This document shows positions 24,315-33,556 of a stretch of 56,150 nucleotides of DNA, in pieces (the stretch's first letter is position 1; every line of letters starts with the position of its first letter). The stretch is from Anaerostipes amylophilus (GTDB taxonomy: Bacteria; Bacillota; Clostridia; Lachnospirales; Lachnospiraceae). Both the position numbers and the translations under genes were made by a program. The DNA lies in assembly GCF_025567365.1 (NCBI RefSeq), contig NZ_JAOQJG010000009.1, positions 1 to 56,150 on the forward strand, given 5' to 3'. The notes beneath the pieces are model-generated. The model was given only the letters and a program-made list of their open reading frames with translations, was not told where the DNA came from and did not search any database.

Positions 24315-25220
24315 TTATAAAGTCTCATATAAACTCATAATTTTTTCACCAGTTGCTACATCTTCTGAAAATGCTGTTGCACTTCCTGCTGCAGTTCCCA
24401 TCTTCAGTGCTTCGTTGTAATCTCCGTTGCTTCTTAAATATCCTGTTACAAATCCTGCAACCATAGAATCTCCGGCTCCTACAGAGTTCTTAACTTCACC
24501 CTTTGGACAAGGTGTCACATGAACATCTCCTGCTTCTGTAATAAGGATCGCTCCGTCTCCTGCCATGGAAACTAAAACGTTTCTTGCACCCTTTTCCTGA
24601 AGTTTCTTTGCATATTCTACAATCTCATCATTTGTCTTTAATACAACACCAAACATCTCTCCTAATTCGTGATTGTTTGGTTTAATTAGGAATGGATGAT
24701 ATTTTAATACATTTAACAGTAGATCTTTTGTTGCATCTACAACGATTCTGATATCTTTTTCCTGAAGACGTTCCATGATCTTTTCATATACATCAGATGG
24801 AAGTGTTGCTGGAATACTTCCTGCCAGGATTAATACATCTCCATCCTGTAACTCATCAAGCTTCTCATACATCTTCTGTAACTCGTCATCATGGATCACT
24901 GGTCCCATTCCATTGATCTCACTTTCTTCATTTGATTTTACCTTAACATTGATTCGTGTCATTCCTTCACGGACTCTGATAAAATCAGGTGCGAATCCAA
25001 GCTCTTTTGCTCCTTTTTCAATGACATCTCCTGTAAAGCCTGCAATAAATCCAAGCCCTACACTTTCCATTCCAAGGTTCGCAAGGACATGGGATACGTT
25101 GATTCCTTTTCCTCCGCAGAAAATATATTCTCTTGTTGTACGGTTGATCTCTCCTAATGTCAGATTGTCTACCTTGATTACATAGTCGATCGCTGGGTTA
25201 AATGTTACTGTATAAATCAT
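24315..25220 (-). CDS. fruK: 1-phosphofructokinase
   Basis: 301 residues of the PfkB sugar kinase family; phosphorylates fructose 1-phosphate to fructose 1,6-bisphosphate. MIYTVTFNPAIDYVI at the start, the GGKGINVSHVLANLG substrate loop, LILAGSIP and the ATP/anion-hole motif NSVGAGDSMVAGFV with the catalytic Asp are visible. It overlaps the stop of the upstream regulator gene by four bases (ATGA). A fructose EIIABC gene (fruA), which often follows, is absent here; the gene is instead followed directly by a terminator. Confidence 0.92.
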   Translation of the reverse strand: MIYTVTFNPAIDYVIKVDNLTLGEINRTTREYIFCGGKGINVSHVLANLGMESVGLGFIAGFTGDVIEKGAKELGFAPDFIRVREGMTRINVKVKSNEESEINGMGPVIHDDELQKMYEKLDELQDGDVLILAGSIPATLPSDVYEKIMERLQEKDIRIVVDATKDLLLNVLKYHPFLIKPNNHELGEMFGVVLKTNDEIVEYAKKLQEKGARNVLVSMAGDGAILITEAGDVHVTPCPKGEVKNSVGAGDSMVAGFVTGYLRSNGDYNEALKMGTAAGSATAFSEDVATGEKIMSLYETL

Positions 25221-25963
25221 GAAAATACCTCCTCAATGGTTGTGATTTCTCTTAATTTGTTATTCTTAAGATGATCTGTGATAATGTTTGCTTTCTTAAG
25301 ATCCGCAAACTTAAATGTTGATATTTGATCAAATTTGCTCTGGTCTGTAAGTATATATCTTTGCTGGCATTGTTCCATTGCTTTTCTCTTGATCGCAGCT
25401 TCCTTCATATCTGGAGTTGTAAACCCTCGAACCTCATCAATTCCGTTCGTTCCAAAAAATCCTTTGGTAAAATTGTACTTATCAAGCTGCTCTAATGCTT
25501 CTTCTCCAACAACAGCTTCTGTCACTGCCTTTATCTCTCCACCGATCAAATGCACTTTAAACCCTGCATTCATTAACTTTCTTGCATGTGTGATTCCATT
25601 CGTAACATAGATCACATCATACTCTTTCAGAAAATCAATGATCATCTCTGTTGTCGTTCCTGCATCCAGATATACCATATCTTCTTTATTAATAAGAGAT
25701 GCCGCATACTCTCCAATCTTTCGTTTCTCGCTCTGATGCTTCTTTGCTTTCGTGATAACTTCTTCTTCTCGTGATAGAACAGACTTTACTGCGGTTGCTC
25801 CACCATGAACCTTGATCAGCAATCCCTGTCGGTTCAATTCTGTTAAGTCTCTTCTTATTGTTGATTCTGAGGTGTTAAGCCACTTTGTCAGATCTGTTAC
25901 TGTGACTGACTGTTTCTCTCTTAAAATTTCTAATATTCGTTCAAAACGTTCTTGTGCTAACAC
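25217..25963 (-). CDS. fruR: DeoR-family transcriptional regulator (FruR-like)
   Basis: 248 residues: an N-terminal winged helix (about 1-57, LTKWLNTSESTIRRDLTELNRQG) and a DeoR sensor domain with GGEIKAVTEAVVGEEA and the sugar-phosphate pocket GTTTEMIIDFL and GTNGID. Start chosen at the GTG at 25963 because AGAGGTGA sits five bases upstream; a GTG nine bases earlier overlaps that site. Coupling to fruK suggests response to fructose 1-phosphate. A likely autoregulatory operator lies just upstream. Confidence 0.85.
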   Translation of the reverse strand: MLAQERFERILEILREKQSVTVTDLTKWLNTSESTIRRDLTELNRQGLLIKVHGGATAVKSVLSREEEVITKAKKHQSEKRKIGEYAASLINKEDMVYLDAGTTTEMIIDFLKEYDVIYVTNGITHARKLMNAGFKVHLIGGEIKAVTEAVVGEEALEQLDKYNFTKGFFGTNGIDEVRGFTTPDMKEAAIKRKAMEQCQQRYILTDQSKFDQISTFKFADLKKANIITDHLKNNKLREITTIEEVFS

Positions 25964-25990
25964 ATTCTTCACCTCTTTTCTCTCTATTTT

Positions 25991-26041
25991 AGTATATCAC
26001 TCTTCCAGTCAAAGTCAATCATTTTCTTTCATTTTCAATCA
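25991..26041 (-). promoter_or_regulatory. fruRK promoter with direct-repeat operator
   Basis: Minus strand TTGACT (26013-26018), 16 bases, TATACT (25991-25996). Immediately upstream, TCATTTTC is repeated at 26019-26026 and 26029-26036 (ten-base period) with TCAATC copies alongside, a layout typical of DeoR-family operators. Confidence 0.6.
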
Positions 26042-26114
26042 TCTATATTTTGTTCATACTTTGAAGATAATTTAAACACTTTTTCAGAATTTCCTCGTAT
26101 AATAAAAATAGCGC

Positions 26115-26157
26115 AAAAAAAGAAATGGCAGAAAATTAATCTGCCATTTCTTTTTTT
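26115..26157 (-). terminator. Terminator of the Bce-type ABC operon
   Basis: AGAAATGGCAG / CTGCCATTTCT with flanking A7 and T7 (26115-26157). Strong and nearly symmetric. Confidence 0.88.
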
Positions 26158-26178
26158 GCCTTTTGTTCTTTCACTAAG

Positions 26179-28230
26179 TTACCGCTTTTCCTTCAGCATG
26201 TTCTTACTTCCAATATAAGTTGCGATCATATATCCAACATAGATAACAATCACAATGATCAATGATTGCACTACCGCCTCTGATATATTGATCTGTCCTA
26301 AGGTTGAAATCAGAATGGAGGCTGTTTTAATTCCAACATAAGAATGAACCAACGCTAGACTTAATGGAAGACAGAAATATAAAATAATCTGTGCCTTGAT
26401 CGCACGATTAACCATTTTTTGTGAAGTTCCAATCTTACGCAATAATTGATATTTTTCAATATTATCTGCATTTTCACTCAATTGCTGCAATGCCAATACG
26501 GCCGCACATGTAATTAAAAATACCAATCCTATATAGATTGCAATATATGTCATGATCGTACTTAGTCCCGTACTTTGTTCATACACTTCTTCTTTTGAAA
26601 TCGCCATTGAATAAGGCGAATTCTGCATCTTGCCTGTTCTGATCAACTCTTTTAAATGGTTGTTATACCTTTCAGATACTTTCTTGGCATTTCCTTTCCA
26701 ATTGATATTTAAATACAGTGTTGAATTATCAATCTTTAGTGTCTGAATGATATTATCATTTAACACAACTGTTCCCATATCTGTTTTGACTGGTGCCACC
26801 ATAAAAGTATCCTTTTGAAGTTCATACTTTATTTTATATGTTTTTCCATCCAGTGTAATCTTCTGCTTATCTTTGGCCGTCTTCTCCATTGTCGGAATCA
26901 GATTTGCATAATCGCAGTTTAATATATATTCATCTGTTTTTAACGTTAATTCTTTTTCTCCGATTGCTTTTCGAAGCTTGTTATACTCAGACAGCTTCAC
27001 AAAAGTTAATGGCACTTCATACAGATTCTTTACATAATCCTTTGTATAGTCTGAATATTTTTCTCTTCCTTTTAACAATGGCTCCATTTTATATCTGCAC
27101 TGCTTAAATACACCATTTTGATAAACTGTGATCGGCAGAGTTTCTTTTGCATCTTCTTCGATCGATAATCCAAGCGAGTTCATTTTCTTCACAAACTTCT
27201 GCTGTAATTCATTCTGATATCCCTTTTGACTTAAACTATAAAATGAATAATCAAATTTCGTCAGATCTTCCAAATCTGTTTTCACAGAAGATGCCAATCC
27301 GCTTCCCGTTGCAAATGCACTGATCGCCAGAAACAACATCAGACACAACATGGACATAGAAACAAATGTTGTCGTAATCTTTGAGTTAATCTGTCGCAGA
27401 ACAAACAGGTTCAATCCATTATAGTAAAATTTCTTATTTCTTTTTGCCAGTTCTAATAAAAATCCTGACAATGAAAAGAAGAATAGAAATGTTCCAATGA
27501 CACCTAAAATGATACTCATTTTAAAATCATTGTCCACACCAAGCATCTGATTCTTTGTGATCAAATGATACGCTATCCCTATACATGCAATGGACATTAC
27601 AAATAAAATCACTGATAGAACAGGATTTTTTAATCTCATTTTCTGGTTCTTTTTTGCTGCATTCAACAGATTGATCAATTTATATTTTGATATTGTGATT
27701 CCATTAAATATCATCACAATAATAAAAATAATTGCAAAATACATAATTGTCTGAATAAATGCAGTTTGCGAGAAAACAAACTTAAATTCTTTCATCTGCA
27801 CTGCAAACATTTTAGCTGTCAGCATTGCTAAACCTTGAGATAAAAATACGCCTGCAATCAGTCCAGCGATCAATGCGAAAAAACCAATTAATAAAGTTTC
27901 AATTAACAAAATTTTTGAAACCTGTCGTTTCTCCATCCCCAACAACAGATAGATTCCCATCTCCTTATGTCTTCGTTTCATTAAAAACTGATTGGCATAG
28001 ATGATCAGAAATCCCAAGATCACTGCGACAAATACAGAAATCCAATTAATGATCACTGACATCAAATGCATCATTGATTTCTGGCTTTCATTCAATTTTA
28101 AAACTGCCTGCTGTGCCTGAACAGAATTGAACATATAAAACAAGCAGATTCCAAACGTCAATGTCAGAAAGTAAATCGTATAATCACGAATACTTTTTTT
28201 GACATTACTAAATGCAATTTTAGAATACAT
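26179..28230 (-). CDS. BceB-type ABC transporter permease
   Basis: 683 residues with about ten transmembrane helices. FtsX-type domains sit near each end (first around 55-200) and a large extracytosolic domain (about 310-535) lies between helices 7 and 8, the architecture of BceB peptide-antibiotic sensor/resistance permeases. ATG at 28230 is chosen because GGAGGTGA lies eight bases upstream; it overlaps the end of the ATPase gene by 11 bases. The Bce-type two-component genes lie about 2.2 kb upstream on the same strand, a typical partner. The antibiotic recognised is not predictable. Confidence 0.85.
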   Translation of the reverse strand: MYSKIAFSNVKKSIRDYTIYFLTLTFGICLFYMFNSVQAQQAVLKLNESQKSMMHLMSVIINWISVFVAVILGFLIIYANQFLMKRRHKEMGIYLLLGMEKRQVSKILLIETLLIGFFALIAGLIAGVFLSQGLAMLTAKMFAVQMKEFKFVFSQTAFIQTIMYFAIIFIIVMIFNGITISKYKLINLLNAAKKNQKMRLKNPVLSVILFVMSIACIGIAYHLITKNQMLGVDNDFKMSIILGVIGTFLFFFSLSGFLLELAKRNKKFYYNGLNLFVLRQINSKITTTFVSMSMLCLMLFLAISAFATGSGLASSVKTDLEDLTKFDYSFYSLSQKGYQNELQQKFVKKMNSLGLSIEEDAKETLPITVYQNGVFKQCRYKMEPLLKGREKYSDYTKDYVKNLYEVPLTFVKLSEYNKLRKAIGEKELTLKTDEYILNCDYANLIPTMEKTAKDKQKITLDGKTYKIKYELQKDTFMVAPVKTDMGTVVLNDNIIQTLKIDNSTLYLNINWKGNAKKVSERYNNHLKELIRTGKMQNSPYSMAISKEEVYEQSTGLSTIMTYIAIYIGLVFLITCAAVLALQQLSENADNIEKYQLLRKIGTSQKMVNRAIKAQIILYFCLPLSLALVHSYVGIKTASILISTLGQINISEAVVQSLIIVIVIYVGYMIATYIGSKNMLKEKR

Positions 28231-28987
28231 TCGTACTGTCACCTCCAAGCAATGTCACAACCTCGATGATGCGGTCGAAAAACTGTTTCCTAGAATCACT
28301 TCCACGAACTAGTTCATTAAAGATTTTTCCATCTTTGATAAACAGAATACGTTTGCAATAGCTTGCTGTAAATGCATCATGTGTTACCATAAGAATCGTT
28401 GCATTTAATTCCACATTCATCGTATCCATGCTGTCGAGTAACATTCTCGCAGCCTTGCTGTCCAAAGCTCCTGTTGGTTCATCCGCAAGGATCAGAGATG
28501 GATTTGAGATCATTGCTCTCGCACTTGCCACTCTCTGCTTCTGCCCTCCAGACATCTGATATGGATATTTGTTTAACACCTCTGTGATCATTAATTTCTC
28601 TGCGATCGATCTTACTCTGTCCTCAATCTCTTTTGCCGGAACTTTCATGATCGTAAGTGCCAGTGCAATATTTTCAAATGCTGTCAATGTATCTAACAGA
28701 TTAAAGTCCTGAAAGATAAATCCCAGTTCCTCTCTCCTGAATTTTGAAAGATGCTTTCCTTTCAGTTTGGTAATATCCATTCCATTGATCAAAATATTTC
28801 CGGCCGTCACACGGTCGATGGTTGATATACAATTCAGCAACGTAGTCTTACCACTTCCAGAAGCTCCCATGATTCCAATATACTCACCCTTCTCTACTTC
28901 AAAACTGATCCGGTCGATCGCCTTTGTCAGATTTGCTTTACTACCATAATATTTTTCAATATTATCAACCTTCAATACAGAACTCAT
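28220..28987 (-). CDS. BceA-type ABC transporter ATP-binding protein
   Basis: 255 residues. Walker A GASGSGKTTLL, Q-loop FQDFNLLD, signature MSGGQKQRVASARAM, Walker B LILADEPTGALD and H-loop VTHD are intact. N-terminus MSSVLKVDNIEKYYG is typical of antimicrobial-peptide exporters of the MacB/BceA group. Forms a complex with the following permease. Ribosome site AAGGAGAT precedes ATG. Confidence 0.92.
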   Translation of the reverse strand: MSSVLKVDNIEKYYGSKANLTKAIDRISFEVEKGEYIGIMGASGSGKTTLLNCISTIDRVTAGNILINGMDITKLKGKHLSKFRREELGFIFQDFNLLDTLTAFENIALALTIMKVPAKEIEDRVRSIAEKLMITEVLNKYPYQMSGGQKQRVASARAMISNPSLILADEPTGALDSKAARMLLDSMDTMNVELNATILMVTHDAFTASYCKRILFIKDGKIFNELVRGSDSRKQFFDRIIEVVTLLGGDSTNVF

Positions 28988-29125
28988 TCTTCCATCTCCT
29001 TATCTTTCTTTTCAAATCATTTTGTTTTACCCTTTTGTTCCTCTTATTGACTTGTCTATAATATATCATTAGCCAAAAACTGTATCCATCGATTTTCCTT
29101 ACATGAAACTTACAATTTTGTCATA

Positions 29126-29154
29126 TTGATATTTCCCATGAAAACTACTATACT
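29126..29154 (+). promoter_or_regulatory. Promoter of the cupin gene
   Basis: TTGATA (29126-29131), 17 bases, TATACT (29149-29154), about 36 bases before the ATG. Confidence 0.7.
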
Positions 29155-29189
29155 AAATTTAACATGACTATATAAAGGAGGAACTCAAC

Positions 29190-29540
29190 ATGTATTTAAA
29201 AAATGAAGACGTAAAAATTGGAACAATTCCTGACGCTAATGGTTCTGACACACCACTTAGAAAAATGGAATTCTTAACAAAGAAAGAAATGAAAGACAGC
29301 AGCCGCCTCTACGGAAAAGTCATCGTACCACCAGGATGTGCCCTTGCTTATCATACTCATGAAAATGAAGGGGAAGCTTATCATATTCTTCAGGGAACTG
29401 GTCTTTACAACGATAATGGTACAAAGTATGAAGTACACGCTGGAGACACTACATTTACAAGTGATGGTGCCGGACATGCCATTGAGAATATTGGAAATGA
29501 AGATCTTGTATTTATGGCACTGATCTTATTAGATAAATAA
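29190..29540 (+). CDS. Small single-domain cupin protein
   Basis: 116 residues, a one-barrel cupin. Motif 1 (AYHTHENEGEAYHILQGTG) provides two His, a Glu and a later His for metal; motif 2 (GDTTFTSDGAGHAIENIGN) provides the last His. AAGGAGG precedes ATG. It is a plus-strand single gene with its own promoter and terminator, inserted between the Bce transporter and the PHP gene. The substrate is not predictable; such cupins may bind sugars or oxidise small molecules. Confidence 0.85.
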   Translation: MYLKNEDVKIGTIPDANGSDTPLRKMEFLTKKEMKDSSRLYGKVIVPPGCALAYHTHENEGEAYHILQGTGLYNDNGTKYEVHAGDTTFTSDGAGHAIENIGNEDLVFMALILLDK

Positions 29541-29582
29541 TCTGCTTTTAAATCATTGATCATCTAAGAATAAAAATATAAT

Positions 29583-29624
29583 ATAAAACGCTGGTCCAAA
29601 TAATCATTGGTCCCAGCGTTTTTC
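29583..29624. terminator. Bidirectional terminator between cupin and PHP genes
   Basis: AAAACGCTGG (29585-29594) / CCAGCGTTTT (29613-29622) with an inner CCAA/TTGG stem and flanking A/T runs. Confidence 0.85.
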
Positions 29625-29635
29625 TATCTCTATTT

Positions 29636-30427
29636 CTAAAATTTAAATTCATGAAATTTTGGTTTCATCTGATCAAACGTATAGATTCCATTAAATCCAA
29701 TTTCTTTCAGTATCTTCTGCGATTCCATAACCCTGTCTCCAACACGGTCCGCATTATGTGCATCAGATCCGATCGTAATAATCTTTCCACCCATATCATG
29801 ATAAAGCTCTAAGATTTCCCTTGACGGCATCAGACTTTTCAGATGATAAGCACGACTTGAGGTATTCAATTCAATTCCTTTTCCATCTGCGATCACAACT
29901 TCAAAGATCTGTTCAATCAAATCTTTAATTTTTTCAAGCTCAATTTCACCATTCAGATCGTATCTTTTGATTACATCGAGATGTCCCAGAATACTGTAAT
30001 CTTTATATGCCTTTACAACGTCTAAAATTTCCTGATAGTATCTTCGATTATATTCTAACTGAGTCTTCCCTTTCTGCGGCTCCTGTCTCCAGTACTCTTT
30101 ATTCTCTACCTGATGGCAGGAAAAGATTACAAAATCAAACGGATACTGTCCAAATGTTTCCTCATACGCTTTTGTTGTATGTACCTGAATTCCAAATTCG
30201 ATTCCTGTCTTTAATGTGATCTGCCCTTTATATTTTTCTTTCATTTCTTCCATTTCTTTAAAATAAGCATCATAATCACAATTGACTACTGTCGGTACAT
30301 CATAGTCAGAATGTTCTGTAAAACATAGTTCATCCATTCCTAATTCAATGGCTTTCTGAATCTCCAGCTCCATTGGAAAATCTGTATCTTCACTAAAATA
30401 TGAATGTATATGGTAATCTGCAAACAT
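29636..30427 (-). CDS. HisJ-family PHP phosphatase (histidinol-phosphatase-like)
   Basis: 263 residues of the PHP metallophosphoesterase family. The metal site begins at DYHIHSYFSED (His6, His8), followed by FTEHSDYD, KTGIEFG, FSCHQVE, LGHLDVIKRYD and the last GSDAHNADRVGD. Length and motifs fit HisK-type histidinol-phosphatase, but no other his gene is near, so another phosphoester substrate is possible. AGGAGG precedes ATG. It lies 18 bp downstream of the sensor kinase gene and is probably in that operon. Confidence 0.8.
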   Translation of the reverse strand: MFADYHIHSYFSEDTDFPMELEIQKAIELGMDELCFTEHSDYDVPTVVNCDYDAYFKEMEEMKEKYKGQITLKTGIEFGIQVHTTKAYEETFGQYPFDFVIFSCHQVENKEYWRQEPQKGKTQLEYNRRYYQEILDVVKAYKDYSILGHLDVIKRYDLNGEIELEKIKDLIEQIFEVVIADGKGIELNTSSRAYHLKSLMPSREILELYHDMGGKIITIGSDAHNADRVGDRVMESQKILKEIGFNGIYTFDQMKPKFHEFKF

Positions 30428-30445
30428 TGTAAACCTCCTGTTGGA

Positions 30446-31459
30446 TCATTCATTTAGAAAAATCATTGAGCTTCTTGGAAAACCAATGGTAACAATCGTG
30501 TATTCTTCTTCTTTTGACTCAATCTTGAAACTTAACTGCAATTTGTCACAAAGCTTCTTACACAAATATAATCCCATCCCGGTTGATTTCTCATAGTTTC
30601 TTCCTGTAGTTCCAGTATAACCTTTATCTGTCACTCTTGGCAAATCTTTTGCTGCAATTCCAATTCCATTATCCCGAATCTCTAAAAAAATCTGATTCGT
30701 TGATTGTCTTGCCTCAAAGGATATCTGTGGATCTTCTTTTTTATATTTTACCGCATTGCTGATAATCTGATTTAATATAAATAACAGCCACTTTTCATCA
30801 CTAAATATTTTCTGGTCCAGATTGTTCATACTAATTTTAATCTTGTTGCTGATCATGATTCTTGCATTGGATCTGACAGCTTTTTGTACCATATCTTTTA
30901 AATTTAATTCTTTTACCAGATAATCTTTTTCTACGCTATTGCTTCGTGCATAATAAAGTGCTTGTTCAAGATAGTAATTAATCTGCTGTAATGCCTCATC
31001 CATTGCTTCTGTGATTTCTGACGGATGATTCTCAAGAATTAACTTGGCTGCTGCCAATGGTGTTTTCACTTCATGAATCCACATTTCAATATATTCCCGA
31101 TAGCCTGCCGCCTCCGTTCTATACTGAAGTATTTCATCATTCATAGACTTATTACAGCTTTGCAGAATATCATAAATAAATTCTCCCTCAAAAAAATCTG
31201 GCCGCTCCATCATTTCAGAAAGCATATTTTTCTGATCCAGCATATCAAGTTTAATTGTCATTTCTTTATAATATCTGAACTTTTTCATATACTGTTGTCC
31301 AAGATAAATAAGCTCCAGTAAAATACCGATCACTAGTAAATAAATCATCAAATATCTATTCACTTCAAAAATATAAAATAATCCTTCTATCAGACATAGA
31401 AATATAAAATGAGTTGCCATCTGTGCATAATAAATACTTAAAAATCTTCGCAGTCTCAT
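30446..31459 (-). CDS. Bce-type intramembrane-sensing histidine kinase
   Basis: 337 residues: two N-terminal transmembrane helices (about 13-30 and 37-54) with almost no external loop, the hallmark of intramembrane-sensing kinases that rely on a BceAB transporter. DHp domain with phospho-acceptor His129 in WIHEVKTPLAAAKL, then an ATPase domain with NQIISNAVKY, DNGIGIAAKDLP and TGMGLYLCKKL. Its start overlaps the response regulator stop by four bases. The transporter at 26179-28987 is the obvious partner. Confidence 0.88.
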   Translation of the reverse strand: MRLRRFLSIYYAQMATHFIFLCLIEGLFYIFEVNRYLMIYLLVIGILLELIYLGQQYMKKFRYYKEMTIKLDMLDQKNMLSEMMERPDFFEGEFIYDILQSCNKSMNDEILQYRTEAAGYREYIEMWIHEVKTPLAAAKLILENHPSEITEAMDEALQQINYYLEQALYYARSNSVEKDYLVKELNLKDMVQKAVRSNARIMISNKIKISMNNLDQKIFSDEKWLLFILNQIISNAVKYKKEDPQISFEARQSTNQIFLEIRDNGIGIAAKDLPRVTDKGYTGTTGRNYEKSTGMGLYLCKKLCDKLQLSFKIESKEEEYTIVTIGFPRSSMIFLNE

Positions 31460-32124
31460 ACCATATACCCTTGCCCTCTTTTGGTTTTTATGAAATCTTT
31501 TAACCCTGCTGACTCTAATTTCTTTCTGACACGATTAACATTTACAGTTAATGTATTATCATCAATAAATTCATTGGACTGCCATAATGTTTCCATCAGA
31601 TGATCTCTGCTGACAATCTTACCTTTATTTTGTAAAAGCGTATACAATATTCTCATTTCATTTTTGCTCAATTCAATAACCTGATCTTCATAAACAACCG
31701 TACTGTTATTTAATTGTAATTTCAAGCCATGATATTGTACTGAATTCTCTACTTCTTCTTTCCGGGTTCTTTTCAGCATTGCAGAAATCCTTGCTAATAA
31801 AATCTGTGTATTATATGGTTTCGTCACAAAATCATCTGCTCCAAGATTCATGCTCATCAGTTCATCCATCTCACTGTCACGGCTTGTCACAACTATAATC
31901 GGTACTTCTGATTTTTCTCTGATGGCTCTACATACATAATAGCCATCATATAAAGGCAGATTAATATCCAGTAAGATTAAGTCTGCGTTTTCTCTTAAAC
32001 AATCTTCCAAAACGGTATCAAAATGTTCTATTGCTATAATCTCATATCCATATTTACTCAATAATATGCTAAGTTCATTACGAATGGGTTCATGATCTTC
32101 TACTATGATTATCTTTGCTTTCAT
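31456..32124 (-). CDS. OmpR-family response regulator (BceR-like)
   Basis: 222 residues from the ATG at 32124 (GGGGAG upstream). Receiver domain with acidic EDHE, phospho-acceptor Asp53 in LLDINLP, and Lys in FVTKPYN; C-terminal winged helix (about 130-222) with LSKNEMRILYTLLQNKG and the recognition helix region TLTVNVNRVRKKL. Forms an operon with the kinase. Expected to control the ABC transporter promoter; no binding site could be identified. Confidence 0.9.
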   Translation of the reverse strand: MKAKIIIVEDHEPIRNELSILLSKYGYEIIAIEHFDTVLEDCLRENADLILLDINLPLYDGYYVCRAIREKSEVPIIVVTSRDSEMDELMSMNLGADDFVTKPYNTQILLARISAMLKRTRKEEVENSVQYHGLKLQLNNSTVVYEDQVIELSKNEMRILYTLLQNKGKIVSRDHLMETLWQSNEFIDDNTLTVNVNRVRKKLESAGLKDFIKTKRGQGYMV

Positions 32125-32207
32125 TTTCTTTCTCCCCACCTTTCCTTATGAGTTCTTATAATTCTTATAATAATGAATTCTTATAATATCATATCATAAA
32201 CTTTTGC

Positions 32208-32242
32208 AAAAGAAAAAGCGCCTCACATTTGAGACGCTTTCG
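32208..32242 (-). terminator. Terminator after serS
   Basis: Minus strand AAAGCGTCTCA pairs with TGAGGCGCTTT, followed by a T-rich run. Confidence 0.75.
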
Positions 32243-32257
32243 GAAGTTTTTTATTTC

Positions 32258-33544
32258 TTATTTTTTAGGCTGTAAAGATTCTTTTCCACCCATATATGGT
32301 CTTAATACTTCTGGAATTGCAACGCTTCCGTCTTCTCTTAAGTTGTTCTCTAAAAAAGCAATCAGCATTCTAGGTGGTGCTACTACTGTATTATTTAATG
32401 TATGAGCAAAGTAGTTTCCGTTTTCACCTTTCACACGGATACGAAGTCTTCTTGCCTGTGCATCACCAAGGTTAGAACAGCTTCCTACTTCGAAATATTT
32501 CTTCTGTCTTGGAGACCATGCTTCTACATCAACAGATTTTACCTTAAGATCTGCTAAGTCACCAGAGCAGCATTCTAATGTTCTTACTGGAATATCCATA
32601 GAACGGAATAAATCTACTGTATTCTTCCATAGTTTTTCATACCAGTCTTTGCTTTCTTCTGGTTTACAAACAACGATCATTTCCTGTTTTTCAAACTGAT
32701 GGATTCTGTAGACACCACGTTCTTCAATCCCATGTGCTCCTTTTTCTTTTCTGAAGCATGGAGAATAACTTGTCAATGTTTTTGGTAACTGATCTTCTGG
32801 TGTTGTTGTGTCGATAAATTTACCGATCATAGAATGTTCACTTGTTCCGATCAGATACAGGTCTTCACCTTCGATCTTGTACATCATAGCATCCATTTCG
32901 TCAAAACTCATAACACCTGTTACGACATTGCTTCTGATCATGAAAGGTGGTACGCAGTAAGTAAATCCTCTATCGATCATAAAGTCTCTTGCATATGCGA
33001 TAACTGCAGAATGTAATCTTGCAATATCTCCCATCAGATAATAGAATCCATTACCTGCTACTTTTCTTGCACTATCAAGATCAATTCCATCAAAGCTTTC
33101 CATAATGTCTGTATGATATGGTACTTCAAAATCAGGAACAACTGGTTCTCCAAATCTTTCAAGTTCAACGTTTTCACTGTCGTCTTTACCAATTGGTACA
33201 GATGGATCAATAATATTTGGAATTGTCATCATGATCTCTTTGATCTTCTCTTCGACAACTTTTTCTCTTTCACTTAATTCTTCAATACGATCTGCAGATG
33301 CTGTAACCTGTTTTTTAACTTCTTCTGCTTCTTCTTTTTTACCCTGTCCCATTAAGGCACCAATCTGTTTAGATAATTTGTTACGATCTGCACGAAGTGC
33401 CTGAACTTCCTGTTTGATCTCACGATTTTCCTTATCAAGTTCGATAACTTCATCAACTAAAGGTAACTTACGATCCTGAAATTTATTTTTGATGTTCTGT
33501 TTTACTACATCTGGATTTTCTCTTAAAAATTTAATATCTAACAT
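32258..33544 (-). CDS. serS: Seryl-tRNA synthetase
   Basis: 428 residues, class II synthetase. N-terminal tRNA-binding coiled-coil (about 30-100: QEVQALRADRNKLSKQIGAL), motif 2 CFRKEKGAHGIEERGVYRIHQFEK and motif 3 NNTVVAPPRMLIAFLENN. ATG at 33544 follows GGAGG by five bases and gives the canonical MLDIKFLRENPD; an earlier in-frame start 12 bases up overlaps the ribosome site. It follows DUF4446 by 12 bp, so it appears to be in the parAB operon. No T-box leader is seen. Confidence 0.96.
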   Translation of the reverse strand: MLDIKFLRENPDVVKQNIKNKFQDRKLPLVDEVIELDKENREIKQEVQALRADRNKLSKQIGALMGQGKKEEAEEVKKQVTASADRIEELSEREKVVEEKIKEIMMTIPNIIDPSVPIGKDDSENVELERFGEPVVPDFEVPYHTDIMESFDGIDLDSARKVAGNGFYYLMGDIARLHSAVIAYARDFMIDRGFTYCVPPFMIRSNVVTGVMSFDEMDAMMYKIEGEDLYLIGTSEHSMIGKFIDTTTPEDQLPKTLTSYSPCFRKEKGAHGIEERGVYRIHQFEKQEMIVVCKPEESKDWYEKLWKNTVDLFRSMDIPVRTLECCSGDLADLKVKSVDVEAWSPRQKKYFEVGSCSNLGDAQARRLRIRVKGENGNYFAHTLNNTVVAPPRMLIAFLENNLREDGSVAIPEVLRPYMGGKESLQPKK

Positions 33545-33556
33545 TTTTTCCTCCAA

